DNA from: Symbiodinium natans
Lineage: Eukaryota > Sar > Dinophyceae > Suessiales > Symbiodiniaceae
Direction of reading: 5' to 3'
Length of the DNA: 64,000 nt
Assembly (NCBI GenBank): GCA_905221605.1
Contig: CAJNDS010001236.1
Coordinates: forward strand, 639,264 to 703,263
Both the position numbers and the translations under genes were made by a program. The notes under the pieces were generated by a model. That model was not told the DNA's origin. It saw only the letters and a list, made by a program, of their open reading frames with translations, and did not search any database. Shown in pieces: positions 37,747 through 49,706 of the stretch. Positions within the stretch are counted from its first letter, which is position 1. The number at the start of each line of letters is the position of its first letter.

Positions 37747-37798
37747 AAGCCATGCTTTCTGAAAGAGTGAATCTGCCGCCCTCAGTTCTTCAGCTCGA
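37738..37798 (+). repeat. Split direct repeat A2
   Basis: 61 bp identical to A1 and directly following B1, giving the B-A junction expected for a circular intermediate. Confidence 0.9.
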
Positions 37799-37817
37799 CC
37801 TCCTCCGCCCCTCCTCC

Positions 37818-37941
37818 ACAGGGCATAGCGCAAAGCTTTGCGTTGTGTCTTGCTAAAGCTGTGTGTGACTGTGGAATTCACTTTGTGCAGAGCACGCGAG
37901 AAAAGAGAGGGCCGCAGATGGTACGATGAGGCAAGCATGTT
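37818..37941 (+). repeat. Split direct repeat B2, right end of element
   Basis: 124-bp copy of B1. It ends in GCAAGCATGTT, after which host sequence resumes with GTTGCTTGCAGGCCCTGG. Confidence 0.9.
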
Positions 37942-39701
37942 GTTGCTTGCAGGCCCTGGTGCAACCCTCGATTCCCCAATTGGTTTCTGTACCCCCCCCC
38001 CCCCCAAACCCCCAAACAAACCTGACCCCCATGCCCCTGCTCTGCGCCCCCCCCCCCCCCCCCCCCCCCCCCAAGCCCCCCCCCCAATTGCAAGAAAGAG
38101 GTGGAGGAAGCTCCGCGGGAGGGACCCGCCAGCCGAGGCACGAGATCGAAAAAGAGCTTCGGAGGCTTTGCGTGTAGGGCCGTCAAGTTGTGGCCTTAGA
38201 GCCACACCTGACATCATCATGCTCTTCAGCCCTCGGCCGCCCAAACTACAACCAGCAGTATGATAAGCCGAAGCGGCCAACACATCGAAGTACGTACCCT
38301 CACAAGCCCCAACAGATAGACCCCAATCAAGCCCTGAACCCCTACAACCCCCCCCGGTAAGCCCTGAACAAATGCAAATCTACACCTCCATAAACCCCAA
38401 GCCCGGAGAAGCGACGCAAGACACCAGAACAAACTCCGCCTTGGCAGCCTGGTAGGTTGCTCCCAGCGCGTAGGTGGAGGAAGGGAGCTGCATGTGCCTT
38501 CCAGTGCAAAAAGGAATGTACGGCTTTGAGGTCTAGGGCAAGTCTGGCACTCTTTGTGTTCAGGGCTTCGAGACGACGGCGTAGGGTGGATGCCGCACTT
38601 GGGTCGGACTCCTCGACTCCAAACCCCTAAAGATCACACCTTGGCGGCCACCCAGGTTGGAGGGCTTTGTCGGCTTGCACAAGTCCGCCAAGTGCAGCGC
38701 GACAGAAAATGATTTTTTGTTGTGGGAGGGGCTGTGTCTACCTCGCTCCTGCATCTGGCTGAGACGGATTTAGGTTCTAGGTCCAGTCGATCTGCTATGG
38801 GGAAGAGGTAGGCGCCCTCCTACCGAGATGCGCCTGGCGCGTGTACAGATTTGGCTCGATGCCCTCGGTGCCTCGTGAGGATTTTGTCGGCCTGGAACAA
38901 GTCCTCACCAGGCACACGTCCTAGATTCACTGTGACACCCTGGCTCTCAGCAACGGCAGCACAAGGACCCTTTTTTCGTCCCTTTGCTGTGAAAATCTGA
39001 AAACAGATCCACTGCGCACTGCGAACTCCTTACTCAGAGCCGGGGAGGAGACCTGGTTGGGCATGGCTGGAGAACCAGCCCCGCCCTTTGGAAGACAATT
39101 TTCTGTAGCTTCGGGCTGTTTGCCAAGCTTGCTGGAGAGGCTATACTGCGGCTATACGGTTCATAGTGTCATGGCTTATACGCTTAGGCGCTTGCGCAGC
39201 TATCTGCGGCTGACGTTTCAGTACCGAGACAGCAGGCTCAGTGATCTGATGGTCTTCCAAGACCGGTCCAGGACCAATTTCACGCACTAAACAGTGAGAA
39301 AGGAATCGTGCTGAGTGGTGGTCCTGGGCAGTGTTGGGCATGGACCGTCAGTGAGTATGTCTGCTGCTCCGGATCTGTTCGCCTCGCCACAGGTGCAGTC
39401 AAGCACATGCAGCTTCGCAAACAGCTTGATGCTGGCATTTTTGTCTGACAGATTGGCGTTTTGCCGCACACGGTGGCAGCACCTTTCGGCGCAGCGCAAA
39501 TTGAGAAATCCGGTCTCCGAAAACGAGCGTTTGGAGGGTCTAGGGTTTGAGGTGGTTCGGGGCTCAGAGACTAGGATCTGCTTGGGATTCTCGGCAATGT
39601 CCTGTGTCAACCATTCCTGTGCTCACCCCCGTGAGCCTGAAAGACTCCGTAAAAAAAGGTAAACTCGGTAAACTCTCAATTCCCACCGTCTCCAAGCCCT
39701 A

Positions 39702-39803
39702 CACCCTAAACCCTAAACCCTAAACCCTAAACCCTAAACCCTAAACCCTAAACCCTAAACCCTAAACCCTAAACCCTAAACCCTAAACCCTAAACCCTAA
39801 CCC
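39702..39803 (+). repeat. CCCTAAA array in copy 1
   Basis: About 13-14 units; the counterpart in copy 2 has about 9 units although the flanks are almost identical. Confidence 0.95.
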
Positions 39804-40844
39804 ACCATCTAAAGCTGCCCGGAAGGCCTGAGCTCCTCTCGGAACCATGGTGGCGCCTTGAAGGGCTTGGGGTTAGCAGCGCCTGCAAGTTATGGCGGCA
39901 TTCGATATGCATAGGTACTATGCTGAGTTGCTAAATCATGTGTAGATATGTAGGGCTGAGACGGGAGTTTGTCGTTTGTTGGGCTGCACTATGCGCCACG
40001 AAACGGGTGCCACGAAAGGGGAGTCCAACCCTTGGGGTGAGAGAACACCGGAGAGCCAACGCAAACAGCCGCCCATGCAACAGCTCGCAATTATAGACAT
40101 CTCTTGGCAAACTGCGGTGAAGCCCCCAAAGTCTTCCGAACCTGACTGCGAAGTCGCCGTCCGCAAGCTGCAAGCACCAGTTCCTCGACACCTTCGCGCA
40201 CGGGAGTAAAGCTGTAGGATGTAGGCTGAGGTAGGGATCAAGGACACTGTATAGGGGGATCTAAGCTGCTTCGGGAGCCCGCTGCGGCCTTTTTTTGTAG
40301 GAACCGCGGCGCGATGCTGGGCTCAAGTTGTATAGCTGTCGCCCGCCTCCTCGTGCCATCACGAGAACCGGAGATCTCGGAATGGCGAACAAACCGTGCC
40401 CAACAGGCCGGTTCCCAAGACCTTTGCAGCGTAGAAGTCTACTAAGTTGGGATTCCTGAGCAGGGCCAGCGCTGGAAATCAGTAAAGAGCTTGTGTAGAG
40501 CCAGTAGTAGCTTGACAATCGTAGCAGATCATAAGATTCGACAGCTCGAGGTTGTCGAAGCTGCCAGGGACGCTTGACATGGATACGAAGCCGTAACACT
40601 TATGCGCGTGACGTGGATGTGCAGTCACATGTACGAAGGTTGCCAGCATCTAGTCAAGCAACTTGCTGCTGCGAGCGCGAGACTGAGCCTACTGCTCCTC
40701 TGTCGAGAACCTACCGCCTCCCAGCGATGCCAAGGCCACCAGCCCCAAGCCCCTGATGAACTCAAGCATCTGGCACCTCCCACAACTCAAGCCTGCGAGC
40801 CCTTGACAAGCTTCGCTAAGAGACACACCTTCTGTAGTGAGCAG

Positions 40845-40911
40845 GTGACTGAGGAATCGAGGCGCCACCGAAAGGTGGCGCAGCTGACGCCCCCGAGGCT
40901 TGGCAGCTCCG
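40845..40911 (+). CDS. Possible exon with internal GAAA-capped hairpin (copy 1)
   Basis: Acceptor GAGCAG|GTG. Frame VTEESRRHRKVAQLTPPRLG, conserved at 27724 and 46529. Bases 40862-40881 form an 8-bp perfect stem closed by a GAAA tetraloop. In copy 0 the similarity to the other copies covers this block and breaks just outside it, as if it were exchanged as a unit. Confidence 0.45.
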
Positions 40912-41216
40912 AGCATATTTGGCTTGTAATGTATAATGTCGATTGCAGGCTTTGGGGTTGACTCGATGTGTTGTCTCTGCCGTGTGGCTGGTGGTGGTTG
41001 GTGGGGATTGAGCTGGCAGTCGCAAAGTTGTGGTGTGTGGTGGTCGCGATTGGCTGTGCGGCTGGGGGCTGTCGTGTCAAGAACACGAGTTTGCAACGCT
41101 TCTATCTCATGGCTTATAACTTATAACCCTAAACCCTCAATAGGCCTAAACCCTAAACAACCCTAACCAGTGAACAACCTTATACCCTAAACCCCCCCAA
41201 GAGTTGAATGCAGCAG

Positions 41217-41249
41217 GAGGTGGCCGAGCGGCGAGGGATCTGCGCAGCG
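41217..41249 (+). CDS. Possible micro-exon (copy 1)
   Basis: Acceptor CAGCAG|GAG, donor GCAGCG|GTCTGC. Frame EVAERRGICAA, present also at 28036 and about 46898. Confidence 0.35.
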
Positions 41250-41930
41250 GTCTGCTCGCCTCTTCCTTGCATTCATAGCCCCTAAACCCGCGCACACGCA
41301 ACCACAAAAAAAAGAAACATCTAAATCTATACAAGTATATACATATACATATATATATATACACACGTATAATCATGCCATACAAACATATGCTCGCTTC
41401 CTCCCATGATCCACAGCTGTCGCATGGTTGCAAGATGTTGCACATCAGAGCGACTAAGAGGGCCTTTGATATTCAGAACCCTTGTTTGTATAAACACAAG
41501 AAGTTCGCTTGATCTTCATAAGGGGCAAAATCCTTTCTGTTGCAAGGAGTATTCTGCAGCGAGTTGGTCATACTTGAACTGCTACGATGCATCTTTTGGA
41601 CACTGACCTCATGGACATGCGTGTTTGAATGCCTAAAGGAGCTGGATCTCAGACAAGGAAATATGTGAACCATGCATCGGCAGATTGCTATCCAAACTTA
41701 CTTGGATAAGAGCAGGTGAGTCAGCGAATGTTGAAAAATCACATGTTGTGCAGGACTCTGACACTAGTGTGCTATGCATGCCCTTTGCGCTTCCAAAAAA
41801 CCCCGCTACCCGAACCGTCAGGAGCCTTGCAACGTGGGTTTTCTGGCCTCCGGGCCCTAAAGCCTAGACTAAACCCTTCAGCTTAACCGAAAAGGTAGCT
41901 CGGAAACCCTCTGGTCTCCCCAAAGCAAAG

Positions 41931-43020
41931 CTTTGCTGCGGTCCCTGAGGCTGGTCATGTCCATCCCGACCCTCGTGGGTACCTGCGCACGATTTGGCAC
42001 AGGGCAAGACACCCCAAATCCGGTGTCTTTGTGTTTCAACCCCTTTTTTGTCGCTCTGCAGCCAAAGGCTCCAAAAACTCAGTAAACCCTCAACCCTTTT
42101 CGTCCTCAACCTTAAAACGGAAACACTTCATCCCCGGACCGCCGCCCACATCTGCCATCTGCAATCCGAGGTACCTGATGTTGGCCCCTGATTGTTGGCT
42201 GGTTTTTTCAGATCGCGTGGTATCAAATTGGACGCTTGGCCACGAGCTACCGAGTAACTGCCAGCCTCTGACTTTTGGAACTGCACCCTTGGGGCCCGAA
42301 TCATGTTTTTTGTGTTGCGGCCTTCGGGAACCACTCCTGTTTTTTCTGCTTGGAACATCTCGTCAGCTTTTCTTGGTGGGAAAGCTACCAAAGGCTCAAC
42401 CGCGATGCCTCTTTGTGCCTTATCCCAGGTACCAACATTGAGCATCTCTTCTACGCAATGGAGCTCATGGTGACCAGTGTCCTTGTCCGAGCCTGAGCTG
42501 CCCGCGCGCCTGCACTCTGAAAAGTATCGCCGAGAGTCGTAGAGTATAGGGTTTTTGGGGGGAGGGTTTTGAGGGAGAGCCGCGGAGGTCACAAACATCT
42601 TCCAGTTCGGATGGTGGAGATGCAAGCAGCGCTCGGGCGAGCTGACCCACTGGCAAAGGCACATTGACAGTGGCGTGTGTCTTCTTAGCACGTCTCTCAG
42701 CCCTAAGCTGAGCCCTCCGACATTACGTTCCTCACAAGGTGGGATGCCGCATACTACCTGGGCGCCGCCGTCCCCATGAACATCGGGATGCCTTTGGCAG
42801 TGGTCCTTATCTACATCGGCGAGTGGGGCAGCCCGGCCGCATTAAGAGAGTCGAGCTGCATCGAGCTGCCCTGACTGAACATGGGATCCCAAGTAGTCTA
42901 AGCAAGAGTGGTCCTGCGGGCAAGGCTACCCAGGCTCCAAGATGTGGCATTCCGGCAGCTGGATGCCGAACACCGTACACGGGGTCACCCTCTACATCTT
43001 CAAGTGGCTCCTTGCACGCA
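41931..43020 (+). CDS. Membrane-protein gene, copy 1 (five exons)
   Basis: Exons 41931-41974, 42212-42253, 42429-42469, 42739-42830 and 42925-43020, all in phase, same peptides as copy 0. The 42212 exon is the clearest: TTTTTTCAG acceptor, 14 codons (IAWYQIGRLATSYR), GTAACT donor (GTGAAC in copy 0). The 42739 exon encodes a membrane helix. Upstream exons at 40845 and 41217 may belong to it; the 3' end was not identified. Being in tandem near-identical copies fits dinoflagellate gene arrays. Confidence 0.6.
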
Positions 43021-43375
43021 GCGGGAATCATTGCGCCACGCTACAAACCTTGGCCTCTTTGTTAAACAACGGCTGTCAACCCCGAAACGACCCAAAACAA
43101 CCCTTGAGTCCGCTTTGCAAGGCTTGGGGTGATTTTTATGACCATCGGTGTATTGAAAGCTACGCAGCTTCACACCAAGATCATGAAGAAGCGCCTTTGC
43201 AGCGACCAGAGCCGTGAGTTCAATAGGAGTCGGGGTTGCATGGTTTAGTCCTCTTTTGGGCTGTGGTAAAGGGTTGAGGCAGGGGCATCAATAGGGTGCT
43301 CCTGGAAACTTGAGTTGATTCTTCTAATGGGGGTTTGCAAACCAAAACATGCCGCAAGCAAAACAACAGCAGCAG

Positions 43376-43413
43376 CAGCAGCGGCGGCGGCAGCGGCGGC
43401 GGCGGCAGCCACA

Positions 43414-43487
<74 letters not shown>

Positions 43488-43592
43488 AGCAACGACCACG
43501 ACCACGACCACCACCGACCACCGACCACCGACCACCGACCACCGACCACCGACCACCGACCACCGACCACCGACCACCGACCACCGACCACG
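43376..43592 (+). repeat. CAG/CGG, GACGGC and ACCACCG repeats (copy 1 tail)
   Basis: CAG and CGG triplets, about 12 GACGGC hexamers and about 11 ACCACCG units. The same compound repeat precedes the retroelement at 30612-30848 with different unit numbers; copy 2 has only a short CAG run (48990-49024). Confidence 0.95.
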
Positions 43593-43640
43593 ACCACCAA
43601 AAGACACAAAAAAACACACACATAGCAAACGACAAGCAGC

Positions 43641-43690
43641 ACACAGCAGCAAGCATGTGTTGCTGTAGGCCCTGGTGCAACCCTCGATTC
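43641..43690 (+). other. Empty target site of the retroelement
   Basis: Copy 1/copy 2 junction: CAGCAAGCATGTGTTGCTG then TAGGCCCTGG. The left half equals the sequence left of the element and the right half that right of it. CAGCAA and TTGCTG are inverted arms around the 7-bp spacer GCATGTG. Confidence 0.85.
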
Positions 43691-43765
43691 CCCAATTGGT
43701 TTCTGTACCCCCCCCCCCCCCCCCAAACCCCCAAACAAACCTGACCCCCATGCCCCCGCTCTGCG

Positions 43766-43800
<35 letters not shown>

Positions 43801-45418
43801 GCCCCCCCCCCAATTGCAAGAAAGAGGTGGAGGAAGCTCCGCGGGAGGGACCCGCCAGCCGAGGCACGAGATTGAAAAAGAGCTTCGGAGGCTTTGCGTG
43901 TAGGGCCGTCAAGTTGTGGCCTTAGAGCCACACCTGACATCATCATGCTCTTCAGCCCTCGGCCGCCCAAACTACAACCAGCAGTATGATAAGCCGAAGC
44001 GGCCAACACATCGAAGTACGTACCCTCACAAGCCCCAACAGATAGACCCCAATCAAGCCCTGAACCCCTACAACCCCCCCCCCGTAAGCCCTGAACAAAT
44101 GCAAATCTACACCTCCATAACCCCAAGCCGGGAGAAGCGACCCAAGACACCAGAACAACTCCGCCTTGGCAGCCTGGTAGGTTGCTCCCAGCGCGTAGGT
44201 GGAGGAAGGGAGCTGCATGTGCCTTCCAGTGCAAAAAGGAATGTACGGCTTTGAGGTCTAGGGCAAGTCTGGCACTCTTTGTGTTCAGGGCTTCGAGACG
44301 ACGGCGTAGGGTGGATGCCGCACTCAGGTCGGACTCCTCGACTCCAAACCCCTAAAGATCACACCTTGGCGGCCACCCAGGTTGGAGGGCTTTGTCGGCT
44401 TGCACAAGTCCGCCAAGTGCAGCGCGACAGAAAATGATTTTTTTGTTGTGGGAGGGGCTGTGTCTACCTCGCTCCTGCATCTGGCTGAGACGGATTTAGG
44501 TTCTAGGTCCAGTCGATCTGCTATGGGGAAGAGGTAGGCGCCCTCCTACCGAGATGCGCCTGGCGCGTGTACAGATTTGGCTCGATGCCCTCGGTGCCTC
44601 GTGAGGATTTTGTCGGCCTGGAACAAGTCCTCACCAGGCACACGTCCTAGATTCACTGTGACACCCTGGCTCTCAGCAACGGCAGCACAAGGACCCTTTT
44701 TTTCGTCCCTTTGCTGTGAAAATCTGAAAACAGATCCACTGCGCACTGCGAACTCCTTACTCAGAGCCGGGGAGGAGACCTGGTTGGGCATGGCTGGAGA
44801 ACCAGCCCGCCCTTTGGAAGACAATTTTCTGTAGCTTCGGGCTGTTTGCCAAGCTTGCTGGAGAGGCTATACTGTGGCTATACGGTTCATAGTGTCATGG
44901 CTTATACGCGTAGGCGCTTGCGCAGCTATCTGCGGCTGACGTTTCAGTACCGAGACAGCAGGCTCAGTGATCTGATGGTCTTCCAAGACCGGTCCAGGAC
45001 CAATTTCACGCACTAAACAGTGAGAAAGGAATCGTGCTGAGTGGTGGTCCTGGGCAGTGTTGGGCATGGACCGTCAGTGAGTATGTCTGCTGCTCCGGAT
45101 CTGTTCGCCTCGCCACAGGTGCAGTCAAGCAGATGCAGCTTCGCAAACAGCTTGATGCTGGCATTTTTGTCTGACAGATTGGCGTTTTGCCGCACACGGT
45201 GGCAGCACCTTTCGGCGCAGCGCAAATTGAGAAATCCGGTCTCCGAAAACGAGCGTTTGGAGGGTCTAGGGTTTGAGGTGGTTCGGGGCTCAGAGACTAG
45301 GATCTGCTTGGGATTCTCGGCAATGTCCTGTGTCAACCATTCCTGTGCTCACCCCCGTGAGCCTGAAAGACTCCGTAAAAAAGGCAAACTCTCAGCTCCC
45401 ACCGTCTCCAAGCCCCAC

Positions 45419-45483
45419 ACCCTAAACCCTAAACCCTAAACCCTAAACCCTAAACCCTAAACCCTAAACCCTAAACCCTAACC
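45419..45483 (+). repeat. CCCTAAA array in copy 2
   Basis: About 9 units, four or five fewer than in copy 1. Confidence 0.95.
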
Positions 45484-47611
45484 CACCATCTAAAGCTGCC
45501 CGGAAGGCCTGAGCTCCTGCTCTCGGAACCATGGTGGCGCCTTGAAGGGCTTGGGGTTAGCAGCGCCTGCAAGTTATGGCGGCATTCGATATGCATAGGT
45601 ACTATGCTGAGTTGCTAAATCATGTGTAGATATGTAGGGCTGAGACGGGAGTTTGTCGTTTGTTGGGCTGCACTATGCGCCACGAAACGGGTGCCACGAA
45701 AGGGGAGTCCAACCCTTGGGGTGAGAGAACACCGGAGAGCCAACGCAAACAGCCGCCCATGCAACAGCTCTCAATTATAGACATCTCTTGGCAAACTGCG
45801 GTGAAGCCCCCAAAGTCTTCCGAACCTGACTGCGAAGTCGCCGTCCGCAAGCTGCAAGCACCAGTTCCTCGACACCTTCGCGCACGGGAGTAAAGCTGTA
45901 GGATGTAGGCTGAGGTAGGGATCAAGGACACTGTATAGGGGGATCTAAGCTGCTTCGGGAGCCCGCTGCGGCCTTTTTTTGTAGGAACCGCGGCGCGATG
46001 CTGGGCTCAAGTTGTATAGCTGTCGCCCGCCTCCTCGTGCCATCACGAGAACCGGAGATCTCGGAATGGCGAACAAACCGTGCCCAACAGGCCGGTTCCC
46101 AAGACCTTTGCAGTGTAGAAGTCTACTAAGTTGGGATTCCTGAGCAGGGCCAGCACTGGAAATCAGTAAAGAGCTTGTGTAGAGCCAGTAGTAGCTTGAC
46201 AATCGTAGCAGATCATAAGATTCGACAGCTCGAGGTTGTCGAAGCTGCCAGGGACGCTTGACATGGATACGAAGCCGTAACACTTATGCGCGTGACGTGG
46301 ATGTGCAGTCACATGTACGAAGGTTGCCAGCATCTAGTCAAGCAACTTGCTGCTGCGAGCGCGAGACTGAGCCTACTGCTCCTCTGTCGAGAACCTACCG
46401 CCTCCCAGCGATGCCAAGGTCACCAGCCCCAAGCCCCTGATGAACTCAAGCATCTGGCACCTCCCACAACTCAAGCCTGCGAGCCCTGGACAAGCTTCGC
46501 TAAGAGACACACCTTCTGTAGTGAGCAGGTGACTGAGGAATCGAGGCGCCACCGAAAGGTGGCGCAGCTGACGCCCCCGAGGCTTGGCAGCTCCGAGCAT
46601 ATTTGGCTTGTAATGTATAATGTCGATTGCAGGCTTTGGGGTTGACTCGATGTGTTGTCTCTGCCGTGTGGCTGGTGGTGGTTGGTGGGGATTGAGCTGG
46701 CAGTCGCAAAGTTGTGGTGTGTGGTGGTCGCGATTGGCTGTGCGGCTGGGGGCTGTCGTGTCAAGAACACGAGTTTGCAACGCTTCTATCTCATGGCTTA
46801 TAACTTATAACCCTAAACCCTCAATAGGCCTAAACCCTAAACAACCCTAACCGGTGAACAACCTTATACCCTAAACCCCCCAAGAGTTGAATGCAGCAGG
46901 AGGTGGCCGAGCGGCGAGGGATCTGCGCAGCGGTCTGCTCGCCTCTTCCTTGCATTCATAGCCCCTAAACCCGCGCACACGCAACCACAAAAAAAAGAAA
47001 CATCTAAATCTATACAAGTATATACATATACATATATATATACACACGTATAATCATGCCATACAAACATATGCTCGCTTCCTCCCATGATCCACAGCTG
47101 TCGCATGGTTGCAAGATGTTGCACATCAGAGCGACTAAGAGGGCCTTTGATATTCAGAACCCTTGTTTGTATAAACACAAGAAGTTCGCTTGATCTTCAT
47201 AAGGGGCAAAATCCTTTCTGTTGCAAGGAGTATTCTGCGGCGAGTTGGTCATACTTGAACTGCTACGATGCATCTTTTGGACACTGACCTCATGGACATG
47301 CGTGTTTGAATGCCTAAAGGAGCTGGATCTCAGACAAGGAAATATGTGAACCATGCATCGGCAGATTGCTATCCAAACTTACTTGGATAAGAGCAGGTGA
47401 GTCAGCGAATGTTGAAAAATCACATGTTGTGCAGGACTCTGACACTAGTGTGCTATGCATGCCCTTTGCGCTTCCAAAAAACCCTGCTACCCGAACCGTC
47501 AGGAGCCTTGCAACGTGGGTTTTCTGGCCTCCGGGCCCTAAAGCCTAGACTAAACCCTTCAGCTTAACCGAAAAGGTAGCTCGGAAACCCTCTGGTCTCC
47601 CCAAAGCAAAG

Positions 47612-48701
47612 CTTTGCTGCGGTCCCTGAGGCTGGTCATGTCCATCCCGACCCTCGTGGGTACCTGCGCACGATTTGGCACAGGGCAAGACACCCCAAAT
47701 CCGGTGTCTTTGTGTTTCAACCCCTTTTTTGTCGCTCTGCAGCCAAAGGCTCCAAAAACTCAGTAAACCCTCAACCCTTTTCGTCCTCAACCTTAAAACG
47801 GAAACACTTCATCCCCGGACCGCCGCCCACATCTGCCATCTGCAATCCGAGGTACCTGATGTTGGCCCCTGATTGTTGGCTGGTTTTTTCAGATCGCGTG
47901 GTATCAAATTGGACGCTTGGCCACGAGCTACCGAGTAACTGCCAGCCTCTGACTTTTGGAACTGCACCCTTGGGGCCCGAATCATGTTTTTTGTGTTGCG
48001 GCCTTCGGGAACCACTCCTGTTTTTTCTGCTTGGAACATCTCGTCAGCTTTTCTTGGTGGGAAAGCTACCAAAGGCTCAACCGCGATGCCTCTTTGTGCC
48101 TTATCCCAGGTACCAACATTGAGCATCTCTTCTACGCAATGGAGCTCATGGTGACCAGTGTCCTTGTCCGAGCCTGAGCTGCCCGCGCGCCTGCACTCTG
48201 AAAAGTATCGCCGAGAGTCGTAGAGTATAGGGTTTTTGGGGGGAGGGTTTTGAGGGAGAGCCGCGGAGGTCACAAACATCTTCCAGTTCGGATGGTGGAG
48301 ATGCAAGCAGCGCTCGGGCGAGCTGACCCACTGGCAAAGGCACATTGACAGTGGCGTGTGTCTTCTTAGCACGTCTCTCAGCCCTAAGCTGAGCCCTCCG
48401 ACATTACGTTCCTCACAAGGTGGGATGCCGCATACTACCTGGGCGCCGCCGTCCCCATGAACATCGGGATGCCTTTGGCAGTGGTCCTTATCTACATCGG
48501 CGAGTGGGGCAGCCCGGCCGCATTAAGAGAGTCGAGCTGCATCGAGCTGCCCTGACTGAACATGGGATCCCAAGTAGTCTAAGCAAGCGTGGTCCTGCGG
48601 GCAAGGCTACCCAGGCTCCAAGATGTGGCATTCCGGCAGCTGGATGCCGAACACCGTACACGGGGTCACCCTCTACATCTTCAAGTGGCTCCTTGCACGC
48701 A
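47612..48701 (+). CDS. Membrane-protein gene, copy 2 (five exons)
   Basis: Exons 47612-47655, 47893-47934, 48110-48150, 48420-48511 and 48606-48701, identical in layout and splice sites to copy 1 with offset 5681. No disabling change was seen in these exons. Confidence 0.6.
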
Positions 48702-49299
48702 GCGGGAATCATTGCGCCACGCTACAAACCTTGGCCTCTTTGTTAAACAACGGCTGTCAACCCCGAAACGACCCAAAACAACCCTTGAGTCCGCTTTGCA
48801 AGGCTTGGGGTGATTTTTATGACCATCGGTGTATTGAAAGCTACGCAGCTTCACACCAAGATCATGAAGAAGCGCCTTTGCAGCGACCAGAGCCGTGAGT
48901 TCAATAGGAGTCGGGGTTGCATGGTTTAGTCCTCTTTTGGGCTGTGGTAAAGGGTTGAGGCATGCAAACCAAAACATGCCGCAAGCAAAACAGCAGCAGC
49001 AGCAGCGGCAGCAGCGGCAGCAGAAGCAACATCACATCAACAGCATACAACAAGAAGCAAAATTGTTCTACTTCGAACATCCCCATCTTAGGGATTTGGG
49101 GGTTGGGCATTTCAGGGAGTCTATGGGGTTGGGCCTCTCGGGTTGGGCACTCCAGGAGTCTCTGGGATTGGGCACTCCAGGGAGTCTCTGGGTTGGGCAC
49201 TCCAGGGAGTCTCTAGGAGTAGACCGGGCGAGGAGAAGAGTTGAGTTTAAACTCCAACAACCCCACACCGAAGGTGGGAAACAAACATGTACAACACAT

Positions 49300-49673
49300 T
49301 CCCTAATTTTGGTTTCTGCAAGCACCCCCCCCCCCCCCCAAATAACTTGACCCCCCCCCCCCCCAACACACCCCGCTCTGCCCGCATCCCCCCAAAGCCC
49401 CCCTCCTGAGGTGGAGGAAGCTCCGCGGGAGGGACCCGCCAGCCGAGGCACGAGACTGAAAAAGAGCTTCGGAGGCCTTCAAGTTGTGGCCTTGAGCCAT
49501 ACGACAAGCCCGAAGTTTTCAGCCGGAAACCCCCTAAACCAAGAGCCACACCTGAGATCATCATGTTCTTCGGCCATCGCCCCCATTGTAAGCCAAAGCG
49601 GCCAACACCTCGAAAGTGCGTAGGACCCTCACAATCCCCAACAAACACTGTCGACCCCCAATTAGGCCCTGAG

Positions 49674-49706
<33 letters not shown>

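Larger units (their letters stand above)
30906..37941 (+). mobile_element. Tyrosine-recombinase retrotransposon (Pat/Ngaro-type, DIRS order) with methyltransferase-like domain
   Basis: 7036 bp. ORF order is ORF0, gag, RT-RNase H-methyltransferase, tyrosine recombinase, all on +. Terminal organisation is split direct repeats: A1 (30906-30966), then the coding part, then B1 (37623-37746), A2 (37738-37798) and B2 (37818-37941). No LTRs and no DDE integrase. It is inserted at the junction of tandem duplication copies 0 and 1; the copy 1/copy 2 junction is the empty site. The main frames are intact apart from one amber between ORF0 and gag and the needed frame changes, so it is a young or recently active element. 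Confidence 0.9.
37942..43660. repeat. Tandem segmental duplication, copy 1
   Basis: Complete unit nearly identical to copy 2; matching points are offset by 5681-5726 bp (42739 to 48420, 40209 to 45893, 39341 to 45067). Starts with a poly-C-rich block and ends with CAG, GACGGC and ACCACCG repeats. Confidence 0.95.
43661..49300. repeat. Tandem segmental duplication, copy 2
   Basis: Nearly identical to copy 1 except for array lengths and a few substitutions and indels. Its tail resembles the first tail version of copy 0 (30190-30440) and lacks the ACCACCG block. Confidence 0.95.

Noticed and set aside
37600-37941. LTRs at the end of the retroelement
   Set aside because: The repeats are split (B1-A2-B2 with A1 far left), and the element encodes a tyrosine recombinase rather than a DDE integrase.
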